Part shown: one piece after another, positions 7,577 to 15,088 of the stretch
Numbering within the stretch: the stretch's first letter is position 1
How the letters are laid out: every line of letters starts with the position of its first letter
From: an uncultured Propionibacterium sp.
Lineage (GTDB): Bacteria; Actinomycetota; Actinomycetes; Propionibacteriales; Propionibacteriaceae
Reading direction: 5' to 3'
Assembly (NCBI GenBank): GCA_938036835.1
Contig: CALHWB010000036.1
Coordinates: forward strand, 1-18,672
DNA: 18,672 nucleotides
Position numbers and translations under genes: made by a program
Notes under the pieces: generated by a model
Told to the model about the DNA's origin: nothing
Databases searched by the model: none
Seen by the model: the letters and a program-made list of their open reading frames with translations, nothing else

Positions 7577-8260
7577 TCAAACCGATTGTGCAGATTCATG
7601 CCGAAGAGTTTCGTTATCCCCTGTCAGCGCCGCCTCCAGATAGGGCCTGGCGCGCAGCCTGAGCCCAGCCAGATCACCACCCCCGATCGAGTCGCCTAAT
7701 AGCTTGTCAGCGACGAATACCGCCCGGGCACCGGCAGCCAGCCAGACACGCGCCTCATAGCTGGAATCGGCGCCACGAGTAGTCAACGCGATGTCTGGCA
7801 ACAGCGCGACAAGATGAGCCGCATAAGAATTGCCGAAAACTCCGGCTGGTACCACCTGCACCGCCGACACGGGATCCGCCCAGGCCCTGGCCACCTCGCC
7901 GGGAGTGAGCGCACCCACCAGTGTGGGCACCTCGGCGGCGACCAGCAGATCCACCGCTTGCGGCGCGCCCAGGCTGCTGGCAAACTCGGCCCCCTCGGCG
8001 ATGGCCTGCCGGGCCTGCGCGATATCCCGCACATCATGGACGCCGAAACAACCCCGAGCAGCGAAAACGGCCCGCAACTCGCCTGGGCGAGCGCCAGTCG
8101 CCGGCAGGCTGAAAGCACGCAATCCCTCCTGGATGAGCACCTCCACCGGGGCGATCAACTCGGCCACCCCCACCGCCGGCAGCATCACCACCACCCGGGT
8201 CGCCAACACCACAGCGGGCAGCGGCACGCGGCTGACGTCATCGGGCATGACCCCAATCAT
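7577..8260 (-). CDS. KDPG/KHG aldolase-like protein lacking the Schiff-base lysine
   Basis: The product is 227 aa, close to class I 2-keto-3-deoxy-phosphogluconate aldolases (about 205-215 aa). Its repeating pattern fits that TIM barrel: an IQEGLRAFSLPA strand (43-54), an ARQAIAEGAEFASSLGAP stretch (83-100), VPTLVGALTPGEVARAW (111-127), VSAVQVVPAGVFG (131-143) and a final AAGARAVFVADKLL (175-188). The active site is not conserved. The VKxFPA lysine is Gln135 in VQVVPA, the EVTLR glutamate is absent, and the phosphate-binding PTGG is replaced by TTRG (160-163). It therefore looks like a non-aldolase or regulatory paralogue. The start is uncertain (ATG at 8260 or 8248), as neither has a clear ribosome site. 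The LAS-type peptidase gene begins 62 nt downstream; it may be the first gene of this minus-strand run. Confidence 0.72.
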   Translation of the reverse strand: MIGVMPDDVSRVPLPAVVLATRVVVMLPAVGVAELIAPVEVLIQEGLRAFSLPATGARPGELRAVFAARGCFGVHDVRDIAQARQAIAEGAEFASSLGAPQAVDLLVAAEVPTLVGALTPGEVARAWADPVSAVQVVPAGVFGNSYAAHLVALLPDIALTTRGADSSYEARVWLAAGARAVFVADKLLGDSIGGGDLAGLRLRARPYLEAALTGDNETLRHESAQSV

Positions 8261-8271
8261 GACAGGTCATG
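8258..8271. promoter_or_regulatory. 14-bp palindrome over the aldolase-like start codon
   Basis: CATGAC-AG-GTCATG is a perfect 6+2+6 inverted repeat that includes the ATG of the aldolase-like gene. It could be an operator or simply chance around CATG. A related CATGAC half-site lies at 8246-8251 within the gene start. Confidence 0.25.
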
Positions 8272-8631
8272 CGGCGAAGCCGATCCGCAGCACGGCGACA
8301 CGCAGCAAACCCACGACCGGGCCGGCCACGGCAGCGGCCAGGAAAACCGATAGCGGCCGCCGACCGGCCTGCTTTAGGCAAACCGCGGCCGAACTCCAAA
8401 CCGGCAGCCACGAACACCGGAGACAAGACCGGTGCGCAAAGCGCCGGCCGGCGTCACGATCAGCGGAGCAGCGGCATGCCCGTAGCCGGTAGCCGACACC
8501 GAGGCGATCGGGCAGGCATAGCCTTCGGGCACCCGCGCCGCGGAAAGCCGGTAGTCGCGCCGGCCGGCCGATCCGATACCGCGCAGACAGCCATGGCTAG
8601 CGATCGTGCGGGCCGGCAAGCGCCGCCGCAA
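8267..8631 (-). pseudogene. Possible frameshifted remnant of a small membrane protein
   Basis: This gap between the divergent aldolase-like and helicase genes has no intact gene I trust. On the minus strand, three successive frames each look protein-like in turn: about 8530-8425 (GYACPIASVSATGYGH, then PLIVTPAGALRTGL), about 8426-8370 (SPVFVAAGLEFGRGLPKAG) and about 8360-8267, ending LSVFLAAAVAGPVVG then LLRVAVLRIGFAA and TGA. The last piece would be a membrane helix. Joining them needs one surplus base at each of two junctions. I do not recognise the family, and GC-rich non-coding DNA can mimic this, so the call is weak. Confidence 0.22.
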
Positions 8632-8654
8632 GCAAGCGTGTCACAATCGGCAGC

Positions 8655-11198
8655 ATGTCCACCGCCCCGCTCGCCCGGCTGCTGGCGGAGCTGGGCCCGA
8701 TGCCCGACCCGGATGAGCTCTACCTGGCCTTCGAGCGGTGGGTAACCGGCCAGGGCATGGCCTTGTATCCGCATCAGGCCGAGGCCCTGCTGGCCACGGT
8801 GACCGGGGCGAACACGATCATCACCACCCCCACTGGTTCCGGCAAATCGCTGATCGCCACCGCGGCCCACGTGATCACGCTGGCCAATCGCGGCCGGGTC
8901 TACTACACCGCCCCGATCAAGGCCCTGGTGAGCGAGAAGTTCTTCGGCTGGGTCGCGGACTTCGGCGCCGACCTGGTGGGTATGGTCACCGGGGACGCCT
9001 CGGTCAACCCGGAAGCACCGATCATCTGCTGTACCGCCGAGATACTCGCCAATATCGCCCTGCGGCAGGGTGCGGCAGCCGATATCTCGATGGTGATAGC
9101 CGACGAATACCATTTCATCGCCGACCCCGACCGAGGCTGGGCATGGCAGGTGGCCACCACCGAACTGCCGCAGGCACAGTTCATGATCATGAGCGCTACC
9201 CTGGGCGATGCCGGCGAGCTGGCCGCCGGCCTGACCGCGCGGACCGGGCGGCCCACCGAGTCGATCGCCCAGGCGGCCCGGCCGGTACCGCTAGTCTTCA
9301 AGTGGTCGCTGGATCCGCTACCCGAGACCCTGACCGAACTGGTGCACACCGGTGACGCCCCCATCTATCTGGTGCACCCGAGCCAGGCCGCAGCCACCGA
9401 GCAGGCCCAGGGGTTGCTCAGCACTCGCCTGGTAGACACCGCCCAGCGCCACGCCATCGTCGCGGCGCTGGGTGGTTTCCGGTTCGCCCGGGGATTCGGC
9501 GCCACCCTGGCCAAGCTGCTGCGGGCCGGCATCGGCGTCCACCACGCCGGGCTATTGCCCAAATACCGCCGCCTGGTCGAAACCCTCGCCCAGCAGGGGA
9601 TGCTGAAGGTGATCTGCGGCACCGATACGCTCGGGGTCGGCATCAACGTGCCGATCCGCACCGTGGTGTTCACCACGTTGAGCAAATTCGATGGCCGCCG
9701 GCAGCGGCTGCTGCGCGCCCGCGAGTTCCATCAGATCGCCGGCCGGGCCGGGCGTCCCGGGTTCGACCCGGTGGGTCACGTGGTGGCCCAGGCCCCCGAA
9801 TACCAGATAGAAAACGCCCGCCTGCTTGCCAAATTCGCGGGGGACGAGAAGAAACTCAAGTCGGTGCGCCACAAGAAGCCACCGGAGGGTTTCATCAACT
9901 ACACCGAGGCGAGCTTCGAAAGGCTGATCGCCCAGACCCCCGAGACCCTGCGGGCCCGGCTGGAGGTAACCCATTCGATGCTGCTCAACCTGCTGCAGCG
10001 GGACGAGGACACCGGCGTGGCCCTGGCCCGGATAGTGCGGGCCGCGGTCGGGGACCCCGGCCGGCAACGCCGCCAGTTGCGCCGGGCCGTGCGGTTCGGC
10101 CGCTCGCTGCTGGCGGCCGGAGTGGTCATCCGGCGGCCCACTCCCACACCAGGCGGCCGCCGATTCGATCTGGCCCCCGGCCTACAAGACGATTTCGCCC
10201 TCAACCAACCGCTGTCGGCCTTCGCGATGGCCGCCCTGGACGCCCTCAACCCGCAGGCCGGCGACCACTTCCTCCAGCAGGTCAGTGTGATCGAGGCGAC
10301 CCTGGAGGATCCGCTGGCGATCCTGCTGGCCCAGCGATTCCACGAACGGGGCGAACTGGTGGCCCAGCTCAAACAGGACGGCTACGACTACGAGGAACGC
10401 CAGGAGATTCTGGCCGAGGTGAGCTGGCCGCAGCCGTTGGCCGAGGAACTGGCCCAGGTACACGCCGCCTTCGCCCGCACTCGGCCATGGCTGGTGGAAC
10501 ACCAGCTGCACCCGAAATCGATCGTGCGCGACATGTACGAGCGGGGCATGACCTTCACCGAATACGTGGCCTTCTACAGGCTGCAACGCAGTGAGGGCCT
10601 GTTGCTGCGCTATCTATCGGACACCTGGCGGGCGTTGCGCCAGACCATTCCGGCCAGCGCCCACACCGACGACCTGGACGACCTGATCGCCTGGCTGGGT
10701 GAACTCATCCGGGCCACCGATTCGAGTCTGGTGGACGAATGGGAGGCTCTCGCGGCCGGCATCGCCACCGGGGACCGGGGCACCGCATCCGCCGATCCAC
10801 CGGCGGTCCATCCGCTCACCGGCAATCGGCGCGCCTTCACCGTGCTGGTGCGCAATGCGATGTTCCGGCGCGTCCAGTTGTGCGCGGCGGACGATCCCGA
10901 TGGGCTCGCCGCCTTGGATACCGAGACGCCGGACGCCGGTTTCACCGCCGAGGACTGGGACGCAGCCCTGGGCGAGTATTGGGACGAGCACGACGATCTC
11001 AACGATGGGCCGAGCGCCCGCAGCCCGCAGCTGTTCATCGTGGAACCGCAGCCCGGCCGGCACTGGCTGGTGCGTCAGATCGTCGACGATCCGGCCGGCA
11101 ACCACGACTGGCAGATCACCGCCGATGTCGACCTGGCCGCCAGCGATGAGCAGGGCGAGCTGGTGGCCCGGGTGATCCATTTCGGGCGGCTGGGCTGA
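8655..11198 (+). CDS. Ski2-like DEAD/DEAH-box helicase, DUF3516 type
   Basis: The product is 847 aa. The N-terminal RecA domain has motif I TPTGSGKS (58-65), Ia TAPIKAL (85-91), motif II DEYH (150-153) and motif III SAT (180-182). The second RecA domain has motif V GTDTLGVGIN (322-331) and motif VI QIAGRAGRPG (about 360-369). This DExH set and the GRAGRPG motif are typical of Ski2-like SF2 RNA/DNA helicases. The remaining 470 residues match in length and layout the DUF3516 region of actinobacterial helicases. No metal-binding cysteine cluster is seen. Its target is unknown; RNA turnover or DNA repair are family-based guesses. The ATG at 8655 lacks a clear Shine-Dalgarno, so a leaderless transcript is possible. 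It is divergent from the aldolase-like gene and 242 nt upstream of the peptide importer. Confidence 0.93.
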   Translation: MSTAPLARLLAELGPMPDPDELYLAFERWVTGQGMALYPHQAEALLATVTGANTIITTPTGSGKSLIATAAHVITLANRGRVYYTAPIKALVSEKFFGWVADFGADLVGMVTGDASVNPEAPIICCTAEILANIALRQGAAADISMVIADEYHFIADPDRGWAWQVATTELPQAQFMIMSATLGDAGELAAGLTARTGRPTESIAQAARPVPLVFKWSLDPLPETLTELVHTGDAPIYLVHPSQAAATEQAQGLLSTRLVDTAQRHAIVAALGGFRFARGFGATLAKLLRAGIGVHHAGLLPKYRRLVETLAQQGMLKVICGTDTLGVGINVPIRTVVFTTLSKFDGRRQRLLRAREFHQIAGRAGRPGFDPVGHVVAQAPEYQIENARLLAKFAGDEKKLKSVRHKKPPEGFINYTEASFERLIAQTPETLRARLEVTHSMLLNLLQRDEDTGVALARIVRAAVGDPGRQRRQLRRAVRFGRSLLAAGVVIRRPTPTPGGRRFDLAPGLQDDFALNQPLSAFAMAALDALNPQAGDHFLQQVSVIEATLEDPLAILLAQRFHERGELVAQLKQDGYDYEERQEILAEVSWPQPLAEELAQVHAAFARTRPWLVEHQLHPKSIVRDMYERGMTFTEYVAFYRLQRSEGLLLRYLSDTWRALRQTIPASAHTDDLDDLIAWLGELIRATDSSLVDEWEALAAGIATGDRGTASADPPAVHPLTGNRRAFTVLVRNAMFRRVQLCAADDPDGLAALDTETPDAGFTAEDWDAALGEYWDEHDDLNDGPSARSPQLFIVEPQPGRHWLVRQIVDDPAGNHDWQITADVDLAASDEQGELVARVIHFGRLG

Positions 11199-11440
11199 CT
11201 AGGTGGGCCGGCGCGCGACCCGCCTTCCCGGGCCACCCGGCCGGCTGCGAGCGCGCCCCCCGGATCCGACCGCACCCGGCCCCGGGTATCGCAAAACCAG
11301 CCCACGGCAACACGCCACCGGCATGACACGATTGGGTTACAACTGGGATGCTCCGCTTCCGGCGGTGGGCAAACACCGGTAAAACTTCGCGCAATGGTAC
11401 CACCGGCCCAGAGCCGTACACACCAAGACAGGAACCGCAT

Positions 11441-13048
11441 ATGCGCAAACAATTCCGTGTACTCACCGTGGCCACCGCGGCAGCACTGAGCCTGGCGCTC
11501 GCCGCTTGTGGCGGCGCGGGGAGCGCCAACAATCCGAGCGGCGGCGCCGGGGGCGGCGACATCGTCATCCGCGGTTGCGCCCCGGAGAACCCGCTGGTGC
11601 CCGGCAACTCTTCCGAAACCTGCGGCGGCGACATGGTGACGGCGATGACCGCCGGGCTGATCCGTTACGACACCGAGACCTCAGATCCCAAGCTGGACAT
11701 CGCCGAGTCCATCGAGACCGAGGACAACGTCAACTTCACCGTCAAGCTCAAGCAGGGCTACAAGTTCCATGACGGCACCGAGGTGAAGGCACACAACTTC
11801 GTGGATGCCTGGAACTACACCGCCGCCTATGCCAATGGCCAGGCCGGCGCCTACTTCATGGGTGTCGTCAAGGGCTACGACGAGGTGAGCAAGCAGGACG
11901 CCACGCTGACCGAGATGTCGGGGCTGAAGGTCGTCGACGACCACACCTTCACCATCGAGGCCTCCGAGCCGGTTTCCAATCTGCAGGTGCGGCTGGGCTA
12001 CTCGGCCTTCGCGCCGCTGCCCGATTCGTTCTTCGAGGATCCGGCAGCCTTCGCCGAGGCCCCGATCGGCGCCGGCCCGTTCATGCTGGAGTCGAAGAGC
12101 CCCACCGAGTACAAGTTCGTGAAGTTCGCCGACTATTCCGGCGATACCCCGGCCCACGTCGACTCGATCACCTTCCGTGTCTACACCGACGATTCGGCCG
12201 CCTACAACGATGTCGTGGCGAACAACCTCGACTACACCAACAACATCACCTCAGACTTCCTGGTTGACGAGCAGTACAAGGCCGACCTCGAGGGACGCAA
12301 CCTGGTGCGCGAGACCGGGCGTTTCGCCGGCATCGTGTTCTCCTCGAACGACCCCCAGCTCAAGGACAACCTCGATCTTCGCCGGGCGATCTCGATGTCG
12401 ATCGACCGGCAGCTGATCATCGATCAGATCTATAACGGTATCTACAAGCCGGCCTCCGGCTGGGCGCCCAGCGTGGTCTCCGGGGCCACCGATTCCGCCT
12501 GCGGCGACAACTGCAAGTTCGATCCCGAGGCCGCCAAGCGGCTCTACGAAAAGGCCGGCGGCTACAATGGCACCCTGACCCTGACGGCCAACGGCGACGG
12601 GGGTCACAAGGCCTGGACCGAGGCCGTCTGCAATTCGATCCACAACACCCTAGGCACCTCCTGCGTGGTCAACCTGACCGCCGATTTCAAGGAGTTCAAC
12701 AAGCTGGTCGATTCCGGCGAGCTACAGGGTATCTTCCGCACCGGCTGGCAGATGGACTATCCGTCGATCGAGAACTTCCTGGCGCCGACCTATGGCACCG
12801 GAGCCGATTCGAACTGGTCGCACTATTCCAACCCCAATTTCGATGCCAAGCTGAAGGAAGCCGCCTCGGCCCGCAGCAACGAGGATGCCAACAAGCTGTA
12901 TCAGGAGGCCGAGCAGATGCTCGGCATGGATATGCCGACGTCTCCGCTGTGGTACCCGCAGACCGTGGTCGGCTGGTCCGACCGGGTTGAGAACGTGAAG
13001 ATCAACGCCTTCGGCGTCCTCGACTTCACCCAGATCAGCCTGAAGTGA
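11441..13048 (+). CDS. Peptide ABC transporter substrate-binding lipoprotein (SBP_bac_5 family)
   Basis: I chose the ATG at 11441: AGGA lies about 7 nt upstream, and the product begins with a classic lipoprotein signal (MRKQFR, hydrophobic stretch, LAAC with lipid cysteine 23). Earlier in-frame starts to 11348 bury this signal. The 535-aa length and features such as YKFHDGTEVKAHNFVDAW, GAGPFMLES and the LRRAISMSIDRQLIIDQI helix are typical of family 5 oligopeptide/dipeptide binding proteins. It binds peptides, or a related solute, on the outer face of the membrane and delivers them to the permeases encoded just downstream. A strong hairpin after the stop separates it from those genes, as expected when the binding protein is made in excess. 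Confidence 0.95.
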   Translation: MRKQFRVLTVATAAALSLALAACGGAGSANNPSGGAGGGDIVIRGCAPENPLVPGNSSETCGGDMVTAMTAGLIRYDTETSDPKLDIAESIETEDNVNFTVKLKQGYKFHDGTEVKAHNFVDAWNYTAAYANGQAGAYFMGVVKGYDEVSKQDATLTEMSGLKVVDDHTFTIEASEPVSNLQVRLGYSAFAPLPDSFFEDPAAFAEAPIGAGPFMLESKSPTEYKFVKFADYSGDTPAHVDSITFRVYTDDSAAYNDVVANNLDYTNNITSDFLVDEQYKADLEGRNLVRETGRFAGIVFSSNDPQLKDNLDLRRAISMSIDRQLIIDQIYNGIYKPASGWAPSVVSGATDSACGDNCKFDPEAAKRLYEKAGGYNGTLTLTANGDGGHKAWTEAVCNSIHNTLGTSCVVNLTADFKEFNKLVDSGELQGIFRTGWQMDYPSIENFLAPTYGTGADSNWSHYSNPNFDAKLKEAASARSNEDANKLYQEAEQMLGMDMPTSPLWYPQTVVGWSDRVENVKINAFGVLDFTQISLK

Positions 13049-13078
13049 ATCCTGCATCGCCTGCTTGAACAGCACGAG

Positions 13079-13115
13079 ACTGGCCGGTCTCCGAACGTTC
13101 GGGAGACCGGCCAGT
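13079..13115 (+). terminator. Strong intercistronic hairpin between binding protein and permease genes
   Basis: A perfect 14-bp inverted repeat: ACTGGCCGGTCTCC (13079-13092) pairs with 13102-13115 across a 9-nt loop (GAACGTTCG). It is followed by TCGTTGTT, a weak T-rich tail. It begins 31 nt after the binding-protein stop and ends 55 nt before the oppB-like start. It could terminate most transcripts, or protect the 3' end of the binding-protein mRNA so that it outnumbers the permease message. Confidence 0.8.
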
Positions 13116-13169
13116 TCGTTGTTGCCCTAGAGTGCAACCCAGACCACCGACCAGGAAGGCGACCATTCG

Positions 13170-14090
13170 ATGGGGACTTACGTCCTGAGACGCTTGCTGC
13201 AAATGATCCCAGTGATCATCGGCACCACCTTCCTCATCTACTGGATGGTCTTCTCGCTCGGCGACCCCACCGTGGGACGCTGCGGCGAGCGGCCCTGCCC
13301 GCAGGCCTATGTGGACCGGCTGACCGCCGAATACCATCTGGACAGGCCCCTGCCCGAACAGTATGTGCGCTACATGGGCAAGGTAATGACCGGCGACCTG
13401 GGCACCAGCTTCAACGGCAGCAAGGTCTCGGAGCAACTCGGCACCCGGTGGCCGACGACCATGAAACTGGCCACGATCGCCATCGTCTTCGAGTCACTGA
13501 TCGGCATCGGCGGCGGCCTGCTGGCGGGGCTGCGAAGACGAAGCTTCTGGGATTCCCTCGTCTTCGTCACCACCCTGCTGATCATCTCGATCCCCTCGTT
13601 CGTGCTCGGCTCGGTCGCCCAGATGGTATTCGGGGTGCGGTTGGGCTGGTTCCCGGTCACCGCCACCCAGGGAACCTGGGGCCAACTGTTGCTGCCGGGT
13701 TTCGTGCTGGGGTCGATGTCGATGGCCTATGTGGCCCGGTTGACCCGCAATTCGCTGACCGACAACCTGTCCAGCGACTATGTGCGCACCGCCCGCGCCA
13801 AGGGCCTGTCGCCCGCCCGGATAGTGGGGGTGCACACCTTCCGCAACTCCCTCATCCCGGTGGTCACCTTCATCGGTGCCGACTTCGGGGCCCTGATGGG
13901 CGGGGCCATCGTCACCGAGCGCATCTTCAACATCCCCGGCATCGGCGGCTACATCTACCACTCCATCGTCACCAAGGACGCCACCGCCGTGGTGGGCACC
14001 ATCACGCTGCTGGTGCTCGTCTTCCTGGCCATGAACCTGATCGTCGATCTGCTGTATGGCGCCCTGGACCCGAGGATTTCCCATGAGTGA
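13170..14090 (+). CDS. Peptide ABC transporter permease, OppB/DppB type
   Basis: The product is 306 aa with a good AGGAAGG ribosome site upstream. The N-terminal YVLRRLLQMIPVIIG segment and first helix are diagnostic of OppB/DppB proteins. An extracytoplasmic stretch (about 31-95) contains two cysteines (38 and 43) and GDLGTSF. Five further membrane helices follow. The EAA coupling loop that docks onto the ATPases spans about 204-230 (YVRTARAKGLSPARIVGVH). The C-terminus is the family-typical VDLLYGALDPRI. It pairs with the OppC-like protein to form the membrane channel. The stop codon overlaps the oppC start by 8 nt, implying translational coupling. Confidence 0.95.
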   Translation: MGTYVLRRLLQMIPVIIGTTFLIYWMVFSLGDPTVGRCGERPCPQAYVDRLTAEYHLDRPLPEQYVRYMGKVMTGDLGTSFNGSKVSEQLGTRWPTTMKLATIAIVFESLIGIGGGLLAGLRRRSFWDSLVFVTTLLIISIPSFVLGSVAQMVFGVRLGWFPVTATQGTWGQLLLPGFVLGSMSMAYVARLTRNSLTDNLSSDYVRTARAKGLSPARIVGVHTFRNSLIPVVTFIGADFGALMGGAIVTERIFNIPGIGGYIYHSIVTKDATAVVGTITLLVLVFLAMNLIVDLLYGALDPRISHE

Positions 14091-15084
14091 CATCAGGCCA
14101 CTGCACGACGAGACAGTAGACCCGGCCATGCTGCAGCGTGACGTCGATGCCGATGGCAGCGGCATCGACCCCGAATCGGTGGTGCACGCCGCCAAGGAAG
14201 ACGCCCGCTCGCTCAGCCGCGATGCCTGGGACGACCTGCGGCGGCGGCCGGCGTTCTGGATCTCGGCGATCCTGATCGCGTTGATGCTATTGATGGCCGC
14301 ATTCCCACAGCTGTTCACCTTCTTCGCCCCCCAGACAGATCCGGGATTCGCCCAGCTGGCCAACGCCCGCAAGCCGCCCTCTGCGCAGGCCTGGTTCGGT
14401 TTCGACACGCAGGGCTATGACATCTATGCCCGCACGATCTATGGCGCCCGCGCATCGATCCTGGTCGGGATACTGACCACCGCCGGCACGCTGCTGTTGG
14501 GGGGCGCCATTGGGCTGTTATCGGGTTTCTACGGTGGCTGGCTCGATTCCCTACTCAGCCGGGTAGGTGAGATCTTCTGGGCGATCCCGCTGCTGCTGGG
14601 TGGGGTCTTGTTCATGACCAGCTTCCCGTCCACCGCGGAAACCCCATACCTGGTGGTGGTGGGCAAGGTGGTGCTGGTGCTGTCCCTCCTCGGCTGGCCA
14701 CGCATCGCCCGGATCATGCGTTCGGCGGTGCTACAGGTCAAACCGCTGGACTATGTGCAGGCGGCCCGGGCGCTGGGTGCCACCCGCTGGCAGATCATCA
14801 CCAAACATGTGCTGCCCAACTCGTTCACTTCGGTGATCGTGGTGGCGACCATCGACCTGGGGGCCTATATCGCCACCGAGGCCACCCTGTCCTTCCTGGG
14901 TATCGGGCTGCGTCCCCCAACCGTCTCCTGGGGTATCGCCATCTCGGACGCCTCCGGCCTCGGCATGCTGCGCAGCGCACCGCACATGCTGTTGTTCCCC
15001 TCGCTGTTCCTGTCGCTCACCGTGCTCGCCTTCATCATGCTCGGCGATGCGGTGCGCGACGCCTTCGATCCGAAGGGCCGGTGA
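14083..15084 (+). CDS. Peptide ABC transporter permease, OppC/DppC type
   Basis: I chose the ATG at 14083, which overlaps the oppB stop and has GAGGAT upstream, over the in-frame ATG at 14056 that lies deeper inside oppB. The product is 333 aa. A hydrophilic cytoplasmic extension of about 57 residues, acidic then ending in DLRRRPAFW, precedes the first membrane helix (about 58-75). The FGFDTQGYDIYARTIYGAR segment (105-123) is the hallmark of the OppC N-terminal region. The EAA loop lies at 224-247 (YVQAARALGATRWQIITKH). The ending GDAVRDAFDPKGR is canonical. It completes the channel with the OppB-like protein. The oppD-like gene starts 4 nt after its stop. Confidence 0.95.
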   Translation: MSDIRPLHDETVDPAMLQRDVDADGSGIDPESVVHAAKEDARSLSRDAWDDLRRRPAFWISAILIALMLLMAAFPQLFTFFAPQTDPGFAQLANARKPPSAQAWFGFDTQGYDIYARTIYGARASILVGILTTAGTLLLGGAIGLLSGFYGGWLDSLLSRVGEIFWAIPLLLGGVLFMTSFPSTAETPYLVVVGKVVLVLSLLGWPRIARIMRSAVLQVKPLDYVQAARALGATRWQIITKHVLPNSFTSVIVVATIDLGAYIATEATLSFLGIGLRPPTVSWGIAISDASGLGMLRSAPHMLLFPSLFLSLTVLAFIMLGDAVRDAFDPKGR

Positions 15085-15088
15085 CGCC

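Noticed and set aside
5742..7643. A 633-codon open frame on the plus strand, rich in Ala and Ser
   Set aside because: It is the complement of the two hydrolase genes; its Ala/Ser runs are the antisense of Ala/Glu coiled-coil codons. No ribosome site or domain supports it.
8269..8745. A 158-codon plus-strand frame in the divergent gap running into the helicase
   Set aside because: It is Arg/Pro/Ser-rich, out of frame with the helicase it overlaps, with no ribosome site or family resemblance.
11199..11320. GC-rich imperfect inverted repeats after the helicase as a terminator
   Set aside because: The pairing needs bulges and there is no T-tract; I could not define a convincing stem.
13494..14408. 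A 304-codon minus-strand frame over the permease genes
   Set aside because: It is antisense to oppB/oppC-like genes, which have EAA loops and coupled starts; the antisense product is low-complexity His/Gly/Asp-rich.
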